A stretch of DNA of 64,000 nt. Origin: Cycloclasticus sp. symbiont of Bathymodiolus heckerae. GTDB taxonomy: Bacteria > Pseudomonadota > Gammaproteobacteria > Methylococcales > Cycloclasticaceae. A model generated the notes under the pieces. That model made no database searches. It worked only from the letters and a program-made list of their open reading frames with translations, and was not told where the DNA came from. The DNA lies in the NCBI GenBank assembly GCA_002101235.1, contig LWTL01000115.1:18559-82558 (forward strand), in the 5' to 3' direction. Shown here piece by piece: positions 54,662-64,000 of the stretch (position 1 is the stretch's first letter; the number at the start of each line of letters is the position of its first letter). The translations under genes were made by a program, and so were the position numbers.

Positions 54662-56602
54662 TTGAACGAAATGGTTAAGAACATTATTATGTGGGTGGTT
54701 ATCGCCGGTGTCTTAATGTCTGTATTTAATAATTTTAGTGGGACTAAGCAGACGTCGAGTAATGCATTGAGCTATTCTCAGTTTATTAATTCAGTTAACG
54801 CTGGCCAAGTGAGCAAAGTCTCTATTGACGGCCCAAACATTGTTGGCCAAACAGCGTCAGGTGAACGTTTCACAACGCGTAGTCCAGGTGATGCGCACCT
54901 TATTGATGACTTGTTGAAAAACGGTGTTGAGATTGTTGCTAAACCACCTGAAGAGCAGTCAGCGATTATGTCTATTCTGATTTCTTGGTTTCCTATGTTG
55001 TTACTGATCGGTGTGTGGATTTTCTTCATGCGTCAGATGCAAGGTGGTGGTGGTGCAGGCGGCCGTGGTGCAATGTCATTTGGTAAAAGTAAGGCAAAAT
55101 TATTGAATGAAGACGAAATTAAAGTAACCTTCGCTGATGTTGCTGGTGTTCAAGAAGCTAAAGAAGAAGTTGCAGAAGTTGTCGATTTCCTTAAAGAGCC
55201 AGGTAAGTTCCAAAAGTTGGGCGGTGCAATACCTCGTGGTATTTTGATGTCTGGTGCGCCAGGAACAGGTAAAACATTACTTGCAAAAGCGATTGCCGGT
55301 GAAGCGAAAGTACCTTTCTTTAGCATTTCGGGTTCTGACTTCGTTGAAATGTTTGTTGGTGTGGGTGCATCACGTGTTCGAGATATGTTCGAACAAGCGA
55401 AAAAAAGTGCGCCATGTATCATCTTTATTGATGAAATAGATGCAGTAGGCCGTGCCCGCGGTATTGGCATGGGTGGTGGTAATGATGAACGTGAGCAAAC
55501 ATTAAATCAATTATTGGTTGAAATGGATGGTTTTTCAGGTAATGAAGGGGTTATTGTTATTGCGGCAACCAACAGGCCAGATGTGCTGGATCCTGCGTTA
55601 CTTCGTCCAGGTCGTTTTGATCGCCAAGTTGAAGTGCCGTTACCAGATATTCGTGGCCGTGAACAAATTCTAAAAGTACACCTCAAAAAAGTACCTCTGA
55701 GTGATAGCGTTAATCCAAACGTGATAGCGCGTGGCACACCGGGCATGTCTGGTGCTGATTTAGCCAACCTAGTAAACGAAGCGGCTTTATTTGCAGCAAG
55801 AGCAGATAAAAAAGTTGTCGATATGAACGACATGGAAAACGCCAAAGACAAAGTGCTTATGGGTGCTGAGCGTCGTTCAATGGTGATGAGTGATGAAGAA
55901 AAAAGGTGCACCGCTTACCATGAGTCTGGACACGCAATTGTTGGCCGATTAGTTCCTGAACATGACCCTGTTTATAAAATAACCATTATTCCTCGTGGTC
56001 GTGCTCTTGGCGTGACGATGTTCTTGCCAGAAAAAGATGCCATTAGTATCAGTAAACGTAAGTTAGAAAGTCAATTGTCTAGCTTGTACGGTGGGCGCTT
56101 AGCTGAAGAAATTATCTTTGGTGAAGAAGCGGTGACAACCGGCGCTTCTAATGATATTGAACGTGCTTCAGCTATTGCTAGAAACATGGTTACACTATGG
56201 GGCTTTTCAGAAAAGTTGGGCGCATTAAATTACGGCGAAGATGAAAATGCAATGGGTCACTCAGGTGGTGGCGCAAAAATGATTTCTGATGAAACTGCTG
56301 AGTTGATTAATAAAGAAGTCCGTGTATTCATTGACCGTAACTACAAGCGTGCTGAAAAGATATTAAATGACAATATAGATATATTGCATGCAATGACCGA
56401 TGCCTTAATGAAATACGAAACACTGAACAGTGATCAGTTAGATGAGTTAATGGCTCGTACAACAGTGAGTCCTCCAGATGACTGGGAAGATAATGATGAG
56501 TCTGGTTCAGGCACTGTTGCCGCAGCGACAAAAGAAAAAGCGAGTGAGGACACAACTAAGGACAGTGGACCAACAGTAGGTGGGCCGGCTGAGCAGCCTT
56601 AA
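54662..56602 (+). CDS. ftsH: ATP-dependent zinc metalloprotease FtsH
   Basis: Membrane AAA protease that degrades sigma-32, LpxC and unassembled membrane proteins. TM1 is [18 protein letters not shown]2 [17 protein letters not shown] near residue 100; the AAA domain has [13 protein letters not shown] near 197 and [12 protein letters not shown] near 250; the zinc site HESGHAIV is near 417. TTG 54662 lies 7 bases after AGGGAG and gives MNEMVKNI, matching family N termini; the track's longer start is rejected. 646 residues (E. coli 644-647). Read from a sigma-32 promoter, so it can take part in heat-shock feedback. Confidence 0.96.
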   Translation: MNEMVKNIIMWVVIAGVLMSVFNNFSGTKQTSSNALSYSQFINSVNAGQVSKVSIDGPNIVGQTASGERFTTRSPGDAHLIDDLLKNGVEIVAKPPEEQSAIMSILISWFPMLLLIGVWIFFMRQMQGGGGAGGRGAMSFGKSKAKLLNEDEIKVTFADVAGVQEAKEEVAEVVDFLKEPGKFQKLGGAIPRGILMSGAPGTGKTLLAKAIAGEAKVPFFSISGSDFVEMFVGVGASRVRDMFEQAKKSAPCIIFIDEIDAVGRARGIGMGGGNDEREQTLNQLLVEMDGFSGNEGVIVIAATNRPDVLDPALLRPGRFDRQVEVPLPDIRGREQILKVHLKKVPLSDSVNPNVIARGTPGMSGADLANLVNEAALFAARADKKVVDMNDMENAKDKVLMGAERRSMVMSDEEKRCTAYHESGHAIVGRLVPEHDPVYKITIIPRGRALGVTMFLPEKDAISISKRKLESQLSSLYGGRLAEEIIFGEEAVTTGASNDIERASAIARNMVTLWGFSEKLGALNYGEDENAMGHSGGGAKMISDETAELINKEVRVFIDRNYKRAEKILNDNIDILHAMTDALMKYETLNSDQLDELMARTTVSPPDDWEDNDESGSGTVAAATKEKASEDTTKDSGPTVGGPAEQP

Positions 56603-57434
56603 GCCTACGCTGGATTTAACCAGCCAACTGTTAAAACAAAAGAACCCCCTGATTATGGGGGTTCTTAACGTTACGCCAGACTCTTTTTCAGATGGCGGGC
56701 AATACGCTTTACTTGATGCAGCAGTAAAACAAGCGTGCATTATGGTTTCGGCTGGCGCTGACATTATTGATATTGGCGGAGAGTCTACACGCCCTAACGC
56801 TACGCCTGTTTCTGTCGAAGAAGAACTTGCAAGGGTTATTCCAGTTATACGTGCCATCCGTTCAAACTCTGATGCCGTCATTTCAATTGACACCAGTAAA
56901 GCAGAAGTGATGAAACGTGCCGTTGAGGCGGGTGCCAATATGATCAATGATGTATATGCACTGAGACAGCTTGGAGCCATTGATATAGCTGCTAGTCTTA
57001 ATGTTCCAGTCTGCTTGATGCATATGCAGGCGACGCCAGAGAGTATGCAAGAGGCGCCGAGTTATACGAATATAGTAGAACAGGTGAATGAGTTCTTTGT
57101 TGAACGATTGGGTGCTTGTATAAGTGCGGGTATAAAAAAAGAAAATATCATTCTAGATCCGGGTTTTGGTTTTGGTAAAACGTTACAACATAATTTAAGC
57201 CTGCTTGCTAACCTTAATTCATTTAAGGTCCACGGCTGTCCCATACTGGCAGGTTTGTCAAGAAAATCGATGTTAGGTGAGCTGTTAGGTAAACAAGTTA
57301 ATGAACGGGTGATTGGCAGTGTGTCAGCGGCGTTAATGGCGGTTGTTAACGGTGCCTCTATTGTTCGTGTCCATGATGTGGCGCAAACATCCGATGCGTT
57401 AAAAATATATAATGCACTCCACAGTGTGAATTGA
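56580..57434 (+). CDS. folP: Dihydropteroate synthase
   Basis: Condenses 6-hydroxymethyl-dihydropterin pyrophosphate with p-aminobenzoate in folate synthesis; the sulfonamide target. [17 protein letters not shown] near residue 25, [26 protein letters not shown] and [14 protein letters not shown] are family motifs. The GTG start at 56580 overlaps the ftsH end by 23 bases, so translation is coupled; the first 20 residues are not conserved and the true start is uncertain. Length 284 (E. coli 282). Confidence 0.94.
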   Translation: MGRLSSLKPTLDLTSQLLKQKNPLIMGVLNVTPDSFSDGGQYALLDAAVKQACIMVSAGADIIDIGGESTRPNATPVSVEEELARVIPVIRAIRSNSDAVISIDTSKAEVMKRAVEAGANMINDVYALRQLGAIDIAASLNVPVCLMHMQATPESMQEAPSYTNIVEQVNEFFVERLGACISAGIKKENIILDPGFGFGKTLQHNLSLLANLNSFKVHGCPILAGLSRKSMLGELLGKQVNERVIGSVSAALMAVVNGASIVRVHDVAQTSDALKIYNALHSVN

Positions 57435-57441
57435 GAGCAGG

Positions 57442-58782
57442 ATGACAAAAAAATATTTTGGTACGGATGGCATTAGAGGGCCTGTTGGTCAGGGTTCAAT
57501 TACTCCTGAGTTTATTCTGAAGCTGGGGTGGGCAACCGGCAAAGTATTTGAAGAGCTTGGGCACTGTAAGATAGTTATTGGCAAGGATACGCGTATATCG
57601 GGCTATATGTTTGAATCAGCTTTAGAAGCAGGTTTGGTGGCTGCGGGTGCAGATGTTCAACTATTAGGGCCAATGCCAACGCCAGGCATTGCTTATTTGA
57701 CGAGAACACTTCGAGCCAATGCAGGTATTGTTATTAGCGCATCTCATAATCCTCATTATGATAACGGTATTAAGTTTTTTTCCAGTGAAGGAAAGAAGCT
57801 AGCAGATGATATTGAATACGCCATTGAGAAAAAAATGGATGAACCGTTAGTTGTGGTTGAGTCCTCAAGTTTAGGTAAGGCGAGTCGAGTTGAAGACGCT
57901 GCTGGCCGATATATAGAGTTTTGTAAGAGTACTATCCCGCCGATGATGGATTTGTCAGGATTAAAAATGGTGGTCGATTGTGCTCACGGCTCTACCTATC
58001 ACATTGCTCCATTTGTATTTGAAGAGCTGGGCGCAGAGGTCATAAAAATTGGCGTTGAGCCTAACGGTATTAACATTAATGAGGCCTGTGGTGCGACAAG
58101 CCCTGCAGCATTAACAGAAGCGGTACTATCCAATGCCGCTGATTTCGGTGTTGCGTTAGATGGTGATGGCGATAGACTCATTATGGTCGACCACTTAGGT
58201 GAAGTGCTGGATGGTGATGAAATTCTGTATATTTTGGCGAAAACAAGATTGGATAAAGGTTATTTAGGTACGTCAGTTGTTGGTACGCAAATGACTAACT
58301 TGGGCGTTGAGCACGCTTTAAATAGGCTAGGTGTTAATTTGTTACGCTCGGCGGTAGGTGATAGGCATGTTATTAAGCTGATGAGCGAGTCAAATTCTAT
58401 TTTGGGCGGTGAAGGCTCTGGTCATATAATTTGTGCTGATAGGACAACCACCGGTGATGGAATTATATCGGCCTTGCAAGTATTGGAAACGATGGCGCGT
58501 GAATCGAAATCGTTGCATGAATTAAAAGAGGATATCCAGAAGTATCCTCAATGCATGATCAATGTGAAGTTAAGTGGCGGTATGAAGTTTGTTGTGACTG
58601 ATGAAATAACCGCAGCGGTTACAAAAATTGAAGCTACGTTAGGTGAAAGCGGTCGAGTATTGTTGAGACCATCTGGTACAGAGCCATTAGTACGGGTAAT
58701 GGTAGAAGGCGAAGATTTAGCAATAGTTGAAGCATTAGCGTTAGATTTGAGTCAAACGGTTGAATCTATTTTGAACGCTTAA
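57442..58782 (+). CDS. glmM: Phosphoglucosamine mutase
   Basis: Converts glucosamine-6-P to glucosamine-1-P on the way to UDP-GlcNAc for peptidoglycan and [17 protein letters not shown] at the start, the phosphoserine loop [18 protein letters not shown] near residue 100, [11 protein letters not shown] near 240 and the phosphate loop [14 protein letters not shown] near 410. Length 446 (E. coli 445). 7 bases after folP, as in enterobacteria. Confidence 0.97.
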   Translation: MTKKYFGTDGIRGPVGQGSITPEFILKLGWATGKVFEELGHCKIVIGKDTRISGYMFESALEAGLVAAGADVQLLGPMPTPGIAYLTRTLRANAGIVISASHNPHYDNGIKFFSSEGKKLADDIEYAIEKKMDEPLVVVESSSLGKASRVEDAAGRYIEFCKSTIPPMMDLSGLKMVVDCAHGSTYHIAPFVFEELGAEVIKIGVEPNGININEACGATSPAALTEAVLSNAADFGVALDGDGDRLIMVDHLGEVLDGDEILYILAKTRLDKGYLGTSVVGTQMTNLGVEHALNRLGVNLLRSAVGDRHVIKLMSESNSILGGEGSGHIICADRTTTGDGIISALQVLETMARESKSLHELKEDIQKYPQCMINVKLSGGMKFVVTDEITAAVTKIEATLGESGRVLLRPSGTEPLVRVMVEGEDLAIVEALALDLSQTVESILNA

Positions 58783-58851
58783 AGCATTAATCTGATTGAT
58801 TTATGAACGAATACTCGCTAACCTTGCTCGTTTTTTAGTTCAGGAAACATA

Positions 58852-59601
58852 ATGCGTCAGCCATTGGTTGTTGGAAACTGGAAAATGAATGGTTCGCTAG
58901 CGAAAACGGGCGATCTTTTACATACATTATCAGTAGGTATTAATGATAAAATAGCGTGCGAAGTTGGTGTGTGTGTACCGTTTGTTTACCTTAATGTTGC
59001 TAAATTTGCTGTCAGTGATGATTCATTACTGACAATTGGTGCGCAAACTGTTTCAGAGTATGACGCTGGGGCTTATACAGGTGAAGTGTCTGCTAGGATG
59101 TTGGCTGACTTTGGTTGCTCTTGGGTTTTGGTTGGGCATTCAGAAAGAAGAACCATTTTTAATGAAAAGAACAAAGAACTCGTTAAAAAAACATTAGCCG
59201 CTCAAAAAAATGGTTTAACTCCTATTTATTGTGTTGGCGAAACTGAAGCCGACTATAAGTCGGGTGAAACGTTTAGTGTTATAGCTGAACAAATAAATGC
59301 ACTACTGAATTGTGATGAGGTCGATTTAACACAATTAGTTTTAGCTTACGAACCTGTTTGGGCTATAGGAACAGGCTTAACTGCATCGCCAGAGGAAGCT
59401 CAGAAGGTGCATGTGTTTATTCGTGATTTAGTTAAAGTAAAAAATGTAGAAGCAGCAGTAAAAGTTAGAATTTTATACGGTGGCAGTGTCAAGCCAGATA
59501 ATGCTTTAGCATTGTTTGGGCAAGAAGATATTGACGGTGGTTTGATCGGCGGTGCATCGTTAGATGCTAAAGCCTTTATTTCAATTTGCCAAAAGGCATA
59601 A
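58852..59601 (+). CDS. tpiA: Triosephosphate isomerase
   Basis: Interconverts dihydroxyacetone phosphate and glyceraldehyde-3-P. NWKMNGS has the substrate lysine, VLVGHSERRTIF the catalytic His, LAYEPVWAIGTGLTAS the catalytic Glu and loop 6, and YGGSVKPDNA the phosphate-binding loop. Length 249 is a little under E. coli's 255. ATG follows CAGGA. It stands between glmM and secG. Confidence 0.97.
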   Translation: MRQPLVVGNWKMNGSLAKTGDLLHTLSVGINDKIACEVGVCVPFVYLNVAKFAVSDDSLLTIGAQTVSEYDAGAYTGEVSARMLADFGCSWVLVGHSERRTIFNEKNKELVKKTLAAQKNGLTPIYCVGETEADYKSGETFSVIAEQINALLNCDEVDLTQLVLAYEPVWAIGTGLTASPEEAQKVHVFIRDLVKVKNVEAAVKVRILYGGSVKPDNALALFGQEDIDGGLIGGASLDAKAFISICQKA

Positions 59602-59613
59602 AAGGATTACATT

Positions 59614-60015
59614 ATGAGTTTGTTTGGAATGGTTTTAGCGGGGCATGTTGTTATAGCAGCCTTGATGATAGGGTTGATTTTAATTCAGCACGGTAAAGGT
59701 GCTGATGCTGGTGCGGCTTTTGGTAGTGGCGCATCTGGTACTGTATTCGGTGCAAAAGGCTCGGGTTCATTTATGAGCCGTTCGACGGCTATTTTGGCTG
59801 CGATGTTTTTTTCAACTAGTTTAACGTTGGCGTATTTAGGCGGTAATAGAAGTGCGCCAGAAAATATTATCGATAATATCTCTTCTCAGCCTGTTCAGTC
59901 GATAAGCGACAATCCAGCTGATTTAATTAACAGCCTTGGTGGTGATCAGCCGAAAAATGCGGCGAAATCAATATCAGAAGGCATGAAACCTACGGATGTC
60001 ATTATCCCTGAATAA
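59614..60015 (+). CDS. secG: Preprotein translocase subunit SecG
   Basis: Small membrane subunit of SecYEG. Two helices (MVLAGHVVIAALMIGLILIQ and STAILAAMFFSTSLTLAYL) flank the typical loop GKGADAGAAFGSGASGTVFGAKGSGSF. The C-terminal tail to residue 133 is longer than in E. coli (110) and has low complexity. ATG follows AAAGGA, 12 bases after tpiA. The tRNA-Leu gene begins 7 bases past its stop. Confidence 0.95.
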   Translation: MSLFGMVLAGHVVIAALMIGLILIQHGKGADAGAAFGSGASGTVFGAKGSGSFMSRSTAILAAMFFSTSLTLAYLGGNRSAPENIIDNISSQPVQSISDNPADLINSLGGDQPKNAAKSISEGMKPTDVIIPE

Positions 60016-60022
60016 CATGTTT

Positions 60023-60108
60023 GCCGAGGTGGTGGAATTGGTAGACACGCTATCTTGAGGGGGTAGTGTCCTATGGACGTGCGGGTTCAAGTCCCGCTCT
60101 CGGCACCA
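60023..60108 (+). tRNA. tRNA-Leu (GAG)
   Basis: GCCGAGG pairs with TCTCGGC to form the acceptor, with discriminator A and encoded CCA. The anticodon loop reads CTTGAGG, giving GAG (reads CUC/CUU). A long variable arm identifies a class II leucine tRNA; GGTTCAAGTCC is the T loop. It directly follows secG, the usual gammaproteobacterial place (leuU). Confidence 0.95.
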
Positions 60109-60117
60109 AAAATATAG

Positions 60118-60429
60118 ATGATTAATCAATACTCTATTTTCATATTTCTTATTTTATCCATTATTGCGGCTAACTTGCCGTGGTTAAGCGATAAGCTTTT
60201 CTGTGTTAAACAGATAACCCGAAAATCAGGCTGGCTCCGTTGGTTTGAGTGGATGTCTTGGTACGCGGTTGTTTTTATATCAGGCTTTGCGCTTGAATTT
60301 CAAACAATGGGTACGAGCGCAGCCCAGGATTGGGAGTTTTATGTCGTAACCTTATGCTTATTTGTCGTGTTTGCGTTGCCTGGCTTTATTTATCATTACG
60401 ATTTAAAGAAAATATTAAAGTTTCGTTAG
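60118..60429 (+). CDS. DUF2818 family membrane protein
   Basis: 103 residues with three to four helices (IFIFLILSIIAANLPWLS, WMSWYAVVFISGFALEF, FYVVTLCLFVVFALPGFIYHY), the layout of DUF2818. The family is of unknown function and in many beta- and gammaproteobacteria it is encoded just after nuoN at the end of the complex I operon. Here it begins 9 bases after the tRNA-Leu CCA end, with no nuo gene in between. No clear ribosome site is seen in that short gap. Confidence 0.78.
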   Translation: MINQYSIFIFLILSIIAANLPWLSDKLFCVKQITRKSGWLRWFEWMSWYAVVFISGFALEFQTMGTSAAQDWEFYVVTLCLFVVFALPGFIYHYDLKKILKFR

Positions 60430-60538
60430 GCTCTAATTCGCGAATGCTTTTCTGTTTTCTTATTTACAGTTACATATAAGTTATAAAAGCTAATTATTCG
60501 GCTATAATTCTATTTTTTACTAAAGGAGATTGTTAGAA

Positions 60539-61516
60539 ATGAAAGCACCTGTTCATGTAGCCGTTACTGGCGCCGCTGGCCAAATTTCGTATTCACTATT
60601 ATTTCGCATTGCATCAGGCGACTTTTTAGGTCCTGATCAACCTGTTTGTTTACACCTTTTAGAAATCACACCTGCTATGGGTGCGCTTGAAGGTGCTGTA
60701 ATGGAATTGAATGATTGTGCGTTTCCTTTATTACAAGAAGTGATTATGTCTGATGATGCAGAAGTTGCATTTAAAGATATTGATTTCGCATTCCTAGTTG
60801 GTGCCCGTCCTCGTGGCCCAGGCATGGAACGTAAAGATTTATTAGAAGCCAATGCAGCGATTTTCTCTGTACAAGGCAAAGCACTTAATAAAGTAGCTAA
60901 GCGTGATGTACGTGTATTGGTTGTAGGTAACCCTGCAAACACAAATGCATTAATTGCGATGAACAATGCGCCGGATTTAGACGCACGTAACTTCACAGCG
61001 ATGACACGTTTAGATCATAATCGTGCAATGAGCTTGTTGGCTGAAAAAACGGGTACTCACAATACAGACATTACTAAAATGACTATTTGGGGCAACCACT
61101 CAGCAACTCAATACCCAGATTTACATAACACATTAATTAATGGTGAAGACGCGTTATCTAAAATTGATGCAAGCTGGTATTCAGATGATTACATTCCTGC
61201 TGTTCAACAACGTGGTGCAGCTATTATTAAAGCACGTGGCTTATCAAGCGCAGCGTCTGCAGCTAGTTCAGCTTTAGATCACATGAGAACATGGGTTCAA
61301 GGTACTGCTGATGGCGATTGGGTTAGCATGGGTATTCCAAGTGACGGCAGCTACGGTATTGAAAAAGGTTTGATTTATTCTTTCCCTGTTACTGTGAAAG
61401 ATGGCGATTATTCAATTGTTCAAGGTCTAGAAATCAATGATTTTAGCCGTGAAAGAATGACGGCAACTGAAAATGAACTGAAAGAAGAGCGTGATGGTGT
61501 TAAGCATCTGCTATAA
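60539..61516 (+). CDS. mdh: Malate dehydrogenase
   Basis: NAD-dependent oxidation of malate to oxaloacetate in the TCA cycle. [21 protein letters not shown] at the N terminus (the cofactor loop), [16 protein letters not shown] with substrate Arg, [15 protein letters not shown] and the catalytic His in [12 protein letters not shown]. This is the longer cytosolic-type enzyme (325 residues), unlike E. coli Mdh (312). ATG 60539 is 10 bases after AAGGAG; TTG 60530 in the track is too close to that site. It ends in a strong terminator. Confidence 0.95.
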   Translation: MKAPVHVAVTGAAGQISYSLLFRIASGDFLGPDQPVCLHLLEITPAMGALEGAVMELNDCAFPLLQEVIMSDDAEVAFKDIDFAFLVGARPRGPGMERKDLLEANAAIFSVQGKALNKVAKRDVRVLVVGNPANTNALIAMNNAPDLDARNFTAMTRLDHNRAMSLLAEKTGTHNTDITKMTIWGNHSATQYPDLHNTLINGEDALSKIDASWYSDDYIPAVQQRGAAIIKARGLSSAASAASSALDHMRTWVQGTADGDWVSMGIPSDGSYGIEKGLIYSFPVTVKDGDYSIVQGLEINDFSRERMTATENELKEERDGVKHLL

Positions 61517-61534
61517 GGTTTATTAAGAAAGTTT

Positions 61535-61569
61535 AAAAAAAGCCATGCACTTGCATGGCTTTTTTTTTG
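61535..61569 (+). terminator. Terminator after mdh
   Basis: AGCCATGCA / TGCATGGCT, a perfect 9-bp stem with a tight loop, A6 before and about nine T's after. Confidence 0.95.
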
Positions 61570-61612
61570 CGTGCTATAAAGGTTTCATTAATAAAAGGTA
61601 AAGGTTGTTTAA

Positions 61613-62419
61613 ATGGTTGATTTAACAGAGTCAAAAATAGAGGTTCTTTCGACGGTTTCCGTTGTAAATGAAAAAAATGAGAGTGTTGATGTTGCTCTTG
61701 TTGAAGAGCGGCCGTTAACAATATATGTTGATAAAAAAGAAGTTCTGACGCTCATGACGATGGGGTGCTTTCCTGAGTTATTAATATTGGGCTATTTAAA
61801 AAACCAAACTTTTTTTAAAGAATTAGACGATATTCAATCGCTACAAGTGGATTGGCAAACGAATGCCGTGGCGGTTATCTCTAGTAGAAATGCACCTAAT
61901 ATAGAAAAGTTAAAAGAGCGGGTGACGGTCACTTCTGGTTGTGGGCAAGGCACGATGTTTGGCAATGTGTTGGACAGCTTGAAAGGTACTCGCTTGACTC
62001 AAACCACTATCAAGCAATCACGGATTTATTTCTTATTGCAGTTTTTAGGAAAATACAACACGGTGTATAAAAGTGCTGGTGCTGTCCATAGCTGTGCGTT
62101 ATGTAAAGATAACGAGGTTTTGTTTTTTGTTGAAGATGTTGGGCGGCACAACGCAGTGGACACCATTGCAGGTTTTATGTGGTTGAATGATGTTAAGGCA
62201 GATGGTTGTATTTTTTACACAACAGGGTGGCTGACATCAGAGATGGTGATTAAAGTGGCGCAGATGGGCGTATCTATTTTATTGTCCCGGTCGGGCGCAA
62301 CAAAGATGGGTTTGGATGTTGCGCAGCAAGTGGGCGTTACGTTAATTGCCAGAGCAAAAGGGCGCCACTTTCAGGTGCTTAGTGGTGTTGAAAATATTTT
62401 ATTTGATGAGCTGCCTTGA
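61613..62419 (+). CDS. fdhD: Formate dehydrogenase sulfurtransferase FdhD
   Basis: Transfers sulfur from the IscS cysteine desulfurase to the molybdenum cofactor so that formate dehydrogenase becomes active. Family features are EERPLTIYVDKKEVLTLM, FFVEDVGRHNAVDTIAGFM near residue 180 and TTGWLTSEMVIKVAQMG. The cysteine loop reads TSGCGQG (Cys near residue 110), so the second Cys of the CxxC pair known from E. coli is a Gly. Length 268. Convergent with mobA; together with the fdhA remnant it forms a formate dehydrogenase maturation locus. Confidence 0.9.
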   Translation: MVDLTESKIEVLSTVSVVNEKNESVDVALVEERPLTIYVDKKEVLTLMTMGCFPELLILGYLKNQTFFKELDDIQSLQVDWQTNAVAVISSRNAPNIEKLKERVTVTSGCGQGTMFGNVLDSLKGTRLTQTTIKQSRIYFLLQFLGKYNTVYKSAGAVHSCALCKDNEVLFFVEDVGRHNAVDTIAGFMWLNDVKADGCIFYTTGWLTSEMVIKVAQMGVSILLSRSGATKMGLDVAQQVGVTLIARAKGRHFQVLSGVENILFDELP

Positions 62420-62422
62420 AAC

Positions 62423-63049
62423 TTAAACAAACTTATTAAGTAGTTTCTCTGCTTCTACTAGATCATCATCACAGTTAATATTAAAGAAAGGGTCGATATT
62501 CTCGTAGTTAAAAATTTGTTGGGAAATATTGTAACGAGCAGTCCATTTATCTATTTTTCTAAGCCCTTCATCTTTCAAAGCGGTTCGTAAATCATCAATT
62601 AATGCGATTGACCATAAGCCTATAACTGGGTGTGTGCGCCCGTTTGAGACGGGGCAGGCTAATAGTGATTTGTTTTCTTGAGTGGACTGATAAAGCTGGC
62701 TAACGAGGTTATTAGGTAAAAAAGGCGTGTCTACAGGAACAGAAACTATCCATAGTGTCTGAGGACTGTTTTCTTTAACCCATTCCATTGCCGTTAATAT
62801 GCCTGCTAAAGGACCAAGGAAGCCATCTAAAGAGTCCTTAATAATGGGCAACTGATAGTGCTCAAATAGATTGTCTTCTCGATTACTATTGATGATGACT
62901 GTTTCACATTGCGATGTGATGTTATCTAACACATATTCAAATAAAGGCTTGCTGTTTAGTTGTAATAAGGCCTTATCTTGGTTAGCCATACGTCGGGATA
63001 AACCACCGGAAAGAATAACAGCGATAATTTCATTAGTTTTATACAGCAT
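62423..63049 (-). CDS. mobA: Molybdenum cofactor guanylyltransferase MobA
   Basis: Attaches GMP to molybdopterin to make the bis-MGD cofactor used by formate dehydrogenase. VILSGGLSRRMANQDKALLQLN near residue 13 is the nucleotide-binding motif; LVLPVDTPFLP-like WIVSVPVDTPFLP and INCDDDLVEAEKLL follow. Length 208 (E. coli 194). Its start overlaps the fdhA end by 11 bases, so the two genes are coupled. Confidence 0.93.
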   Translation of the reverse strand: MLYKTNEIIAVILSGGLSRRMANQDKALLQLNSKPLFEYVLDNITSQCETVIINSNREDNLFEHYQLPIIKDSLDGFLGPLAGILTAMEWVKENSPQTLWIVSVPVDTPFLPNNLVSQLYQSTQENKSLLACPVSNGRTHPVIGLWSIALIDDLRTALKDEGLRKIDKWTARYNISQQIFNYENIDPFFNINCDDDLVEAEKLLNKFV

Positions 63050-63899
63050 TTGTTACAGGCTCTATTTTCACAGCGGAGTATTTGAACTCCGGTATTTTAC
63101 CAAAAGGATCCAGCTCTTGGCTGGTTAATATGTTTGCTGCAGATTCTACAAAAGCAAAGGGGATGAAGACGAGGCCATTTTGGACTTTATTATCAATGCG
63201 TACCTGAATATTGATTTGGCCGCGACGGCTTGACACACAAACGCTATCGCCGGCTTTAATATTAAGTTTTAGGCAATCGGCATGACTCATTTGTATGAAA
63301 GCTTCTGGTTCCAATTCATTAAGTATTTCGCTTCGCCGCGTCATTGCGCCAGTGTGCCAATGCTCCAGCTGCCTACCGGTTGTTAAAATGAAGGGGAAGT
63401 CTTTATCCAGCGGGTCGTTGGGTGGTAAAAGGTTTGCAGGAACAAATTTTCCGCGTCCATCAGGCGTAGGGAAGCCGTCAGAGAAAACGATACCTTGGCC
63501 AGCTTCATTAGGATTGGCGCAAGGGTAGGTCACTGAGTTTTCATTACATAGCCTTTCCCAGCTGATATGGGTTAAGGATGGCATTGCTTGCTGCATTTCT
63601 TGGTAAATATCTTCAGGCGACTCGTAAGACCAATCAAGTCCCATGCGTAAGGCGATTTGTTGGGTAATCCACCAATCGGCTTTTGCGATGCCTGGCGGCT
63701 CAACAGCTTTTTGTCCCATTTGTACCTGTCTGTTTGTGTTACTGACAGTGCCTGTCTTTTCTGGCCATGCTGCGGCAGGGAAAACCACATCAGCAAACAT
63801 AGCTGTTTCTGTAAGGAAAATATCTTGAACAACAAGGTGTGAAAGCTTCGCCAGTGCGCCGCGAGCATGCGTGTGTAGTGGCATAGTTAAGTTGGCCAC
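63039..63899 (-). pseudogene. fdhA: Formate dehydrogenase alpha subunit, C-terminal fragment
   Basis: C-terminal part of a molybdopterin formate dehydrogenase. LVVQDIFLTETAMFADVVFPAAAWPEKTGTVSNTNRQVQMGQKA is quoted in pieces: QDIFLTETAMFADVV and NTNRQVQMG mark the central domain, TTGRQLEHWHTGAMTRRS the family's C-terminal signature, and GDSVCVSSRRGQI the final molydopterin-binding fold. About 286 residues remain of roughly 700-950. The N-terminal iron-sulfur and catalytic Cys/Sec part should lie beyond 63893, where an IS3-like element begins. The GTG start in the track lies at that junction and is not a natural start. Confidence 0.85.
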
Positions 63900-64000
63900 C
63901 TAATTAGAGGTGATATTATTCATCTCAAGATAAAAAGGTGAGCGCATGATGAGAAGAAGCAGACCAACATTTACCCCTGAATTTAGGCTTGAAGCAGCAC
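63893..64000 (+). mobile_element. IS3-family insertion sequence (left end, partial)
   Basis: From TGGCCACCTAATTAGAGGTG onward the sequence leaves the fdhA reading frame and leads into a transposase OrfA start. CACCTAATTAGAGGTG is a short hairpin at the end. IS3 elements begin with TG. The element runs off the window, so its other end and target duplication cannot be seen. Confidence 0.75.
63946..64000 (+). CDS. IS3-family transposase OrfA (partial)
   Basis: MMRRSRPTFTPEFRLEAA is the standard beginning of the IS3 OrfA helix-turn-helix protein (compare RRTFTPEFKLEAA forms). A ribosome site AAAGGTG precedes the ATG. Only 18 codons are in the window; ATG 63949 is an alternative start. OrfA would be followed by OrfB, the DDE transposase, made by -1 frameshifting. 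Confidence 0.85.
   Translation, partial: MMRRSRPTFTPEFRLEAA

Noticed and set aside
1-64000. CRISPR arrays, prophage or replication origin
   Set aside because: No regularly spaced direct repeats, phage structural genes, DnaA-box clusters or rRNA genes were seen.

Overview
The window looks like a chromosomal segment of a moderately AT-rich gammaproteobacterium. The backbone order recN-nadK-grpE-dnaK-dnaJ-dapB-carAB-greA-yhbY-rlmE-ftsH-folP-glmM-tpiA-secG-tRNA-Leu, together with divergent bamE/fur, ratAB, smpB and a dksA-gluQ pair, is typical of that class. A class III PHA synthase (PhaE+PhaC), NhaD, molybdenum cofactor genes and the marine-type gene mix would suit the Thiotrichales/Piscirickettsiaceae (for example Cycloclasticus or Methylophaga relatives), but that genus-level placement is only a guess.

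Layout. 0-8.7 kb: ppsR, rapA, a lone methyltransferase flanked by integron-like core sites, a membrane-anchored MutS-like ATPase, a metallo-beta-lactamase-fold enzyme with an odd start codon, and yaaA. 8.7-12.5 kb: a polyhydroxyalkanoate locus (phaB, a phasin gene broken by two compensating indels, a DUF6489 gene, and convergent phaE-phaC). 12.5-18.2 kb: gluQ-dksA with an intercistronic terminator, an aminotransferase split by an amber codon, a tiny lipoprotein gene, and the overlapping galE-moeA-mobB set. 18.2-28.2 kb: nhaD, an exported protein, a frameshifted hypothetical gene, ylqF-slyX-deaD, a lipoprotein and a four-PAS GGDEF-EAL protein. 28.2-32.1 kb: two sugar-nucleotide genes lying between the ssrA (tmRNA) 3' end and a short degenerate copy of that end, which is the geometry of a small ssrA-integrated island. 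32-41.9 kb: smpB, a sodium symporter, ratAB, leuA behind a leucine-rich leader ORF, two PaaI-type thioesterases, bamE/fur, recN and nadK. 41.9-61.6 kb: the heat-shock and housekeeping backbone, with sigma-32 promoters that can be read before dnaK, ftsH and (weaker) grpE. 61.6-64 kb: fdhD, mobA and the C-terminal part of a formate dehydrogenase alpha subunit that is cut by an IS3-family element running off the window.

How the genes work together. phaB feeds 3-hydroxybutyryl-CoA to PhaEC, and the phasin coats the granules. moeA, mobB, mobA and fdhD form the molybdenum cofactor and formate dehydrogenase maturation set, yet the dehydrogenase gene itself appears to be disrupted. GrpE-DnaK-DnaJ and FtsH form the protein quality-control core. 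SmpB and tmRNA, the ribosome rescue pair, are encoded about 0.8 kb apart.

Three loci between 9.7 and 21.4 kb (phasin, aminotransferase, hypothetical 20576) carry single-base lesions. These may be real decay or assembly errors and should be checked against reads. The absence of nuo genes between tRNA-Leu and the DUF2818 gene suggests that a complex I operon was lost here.
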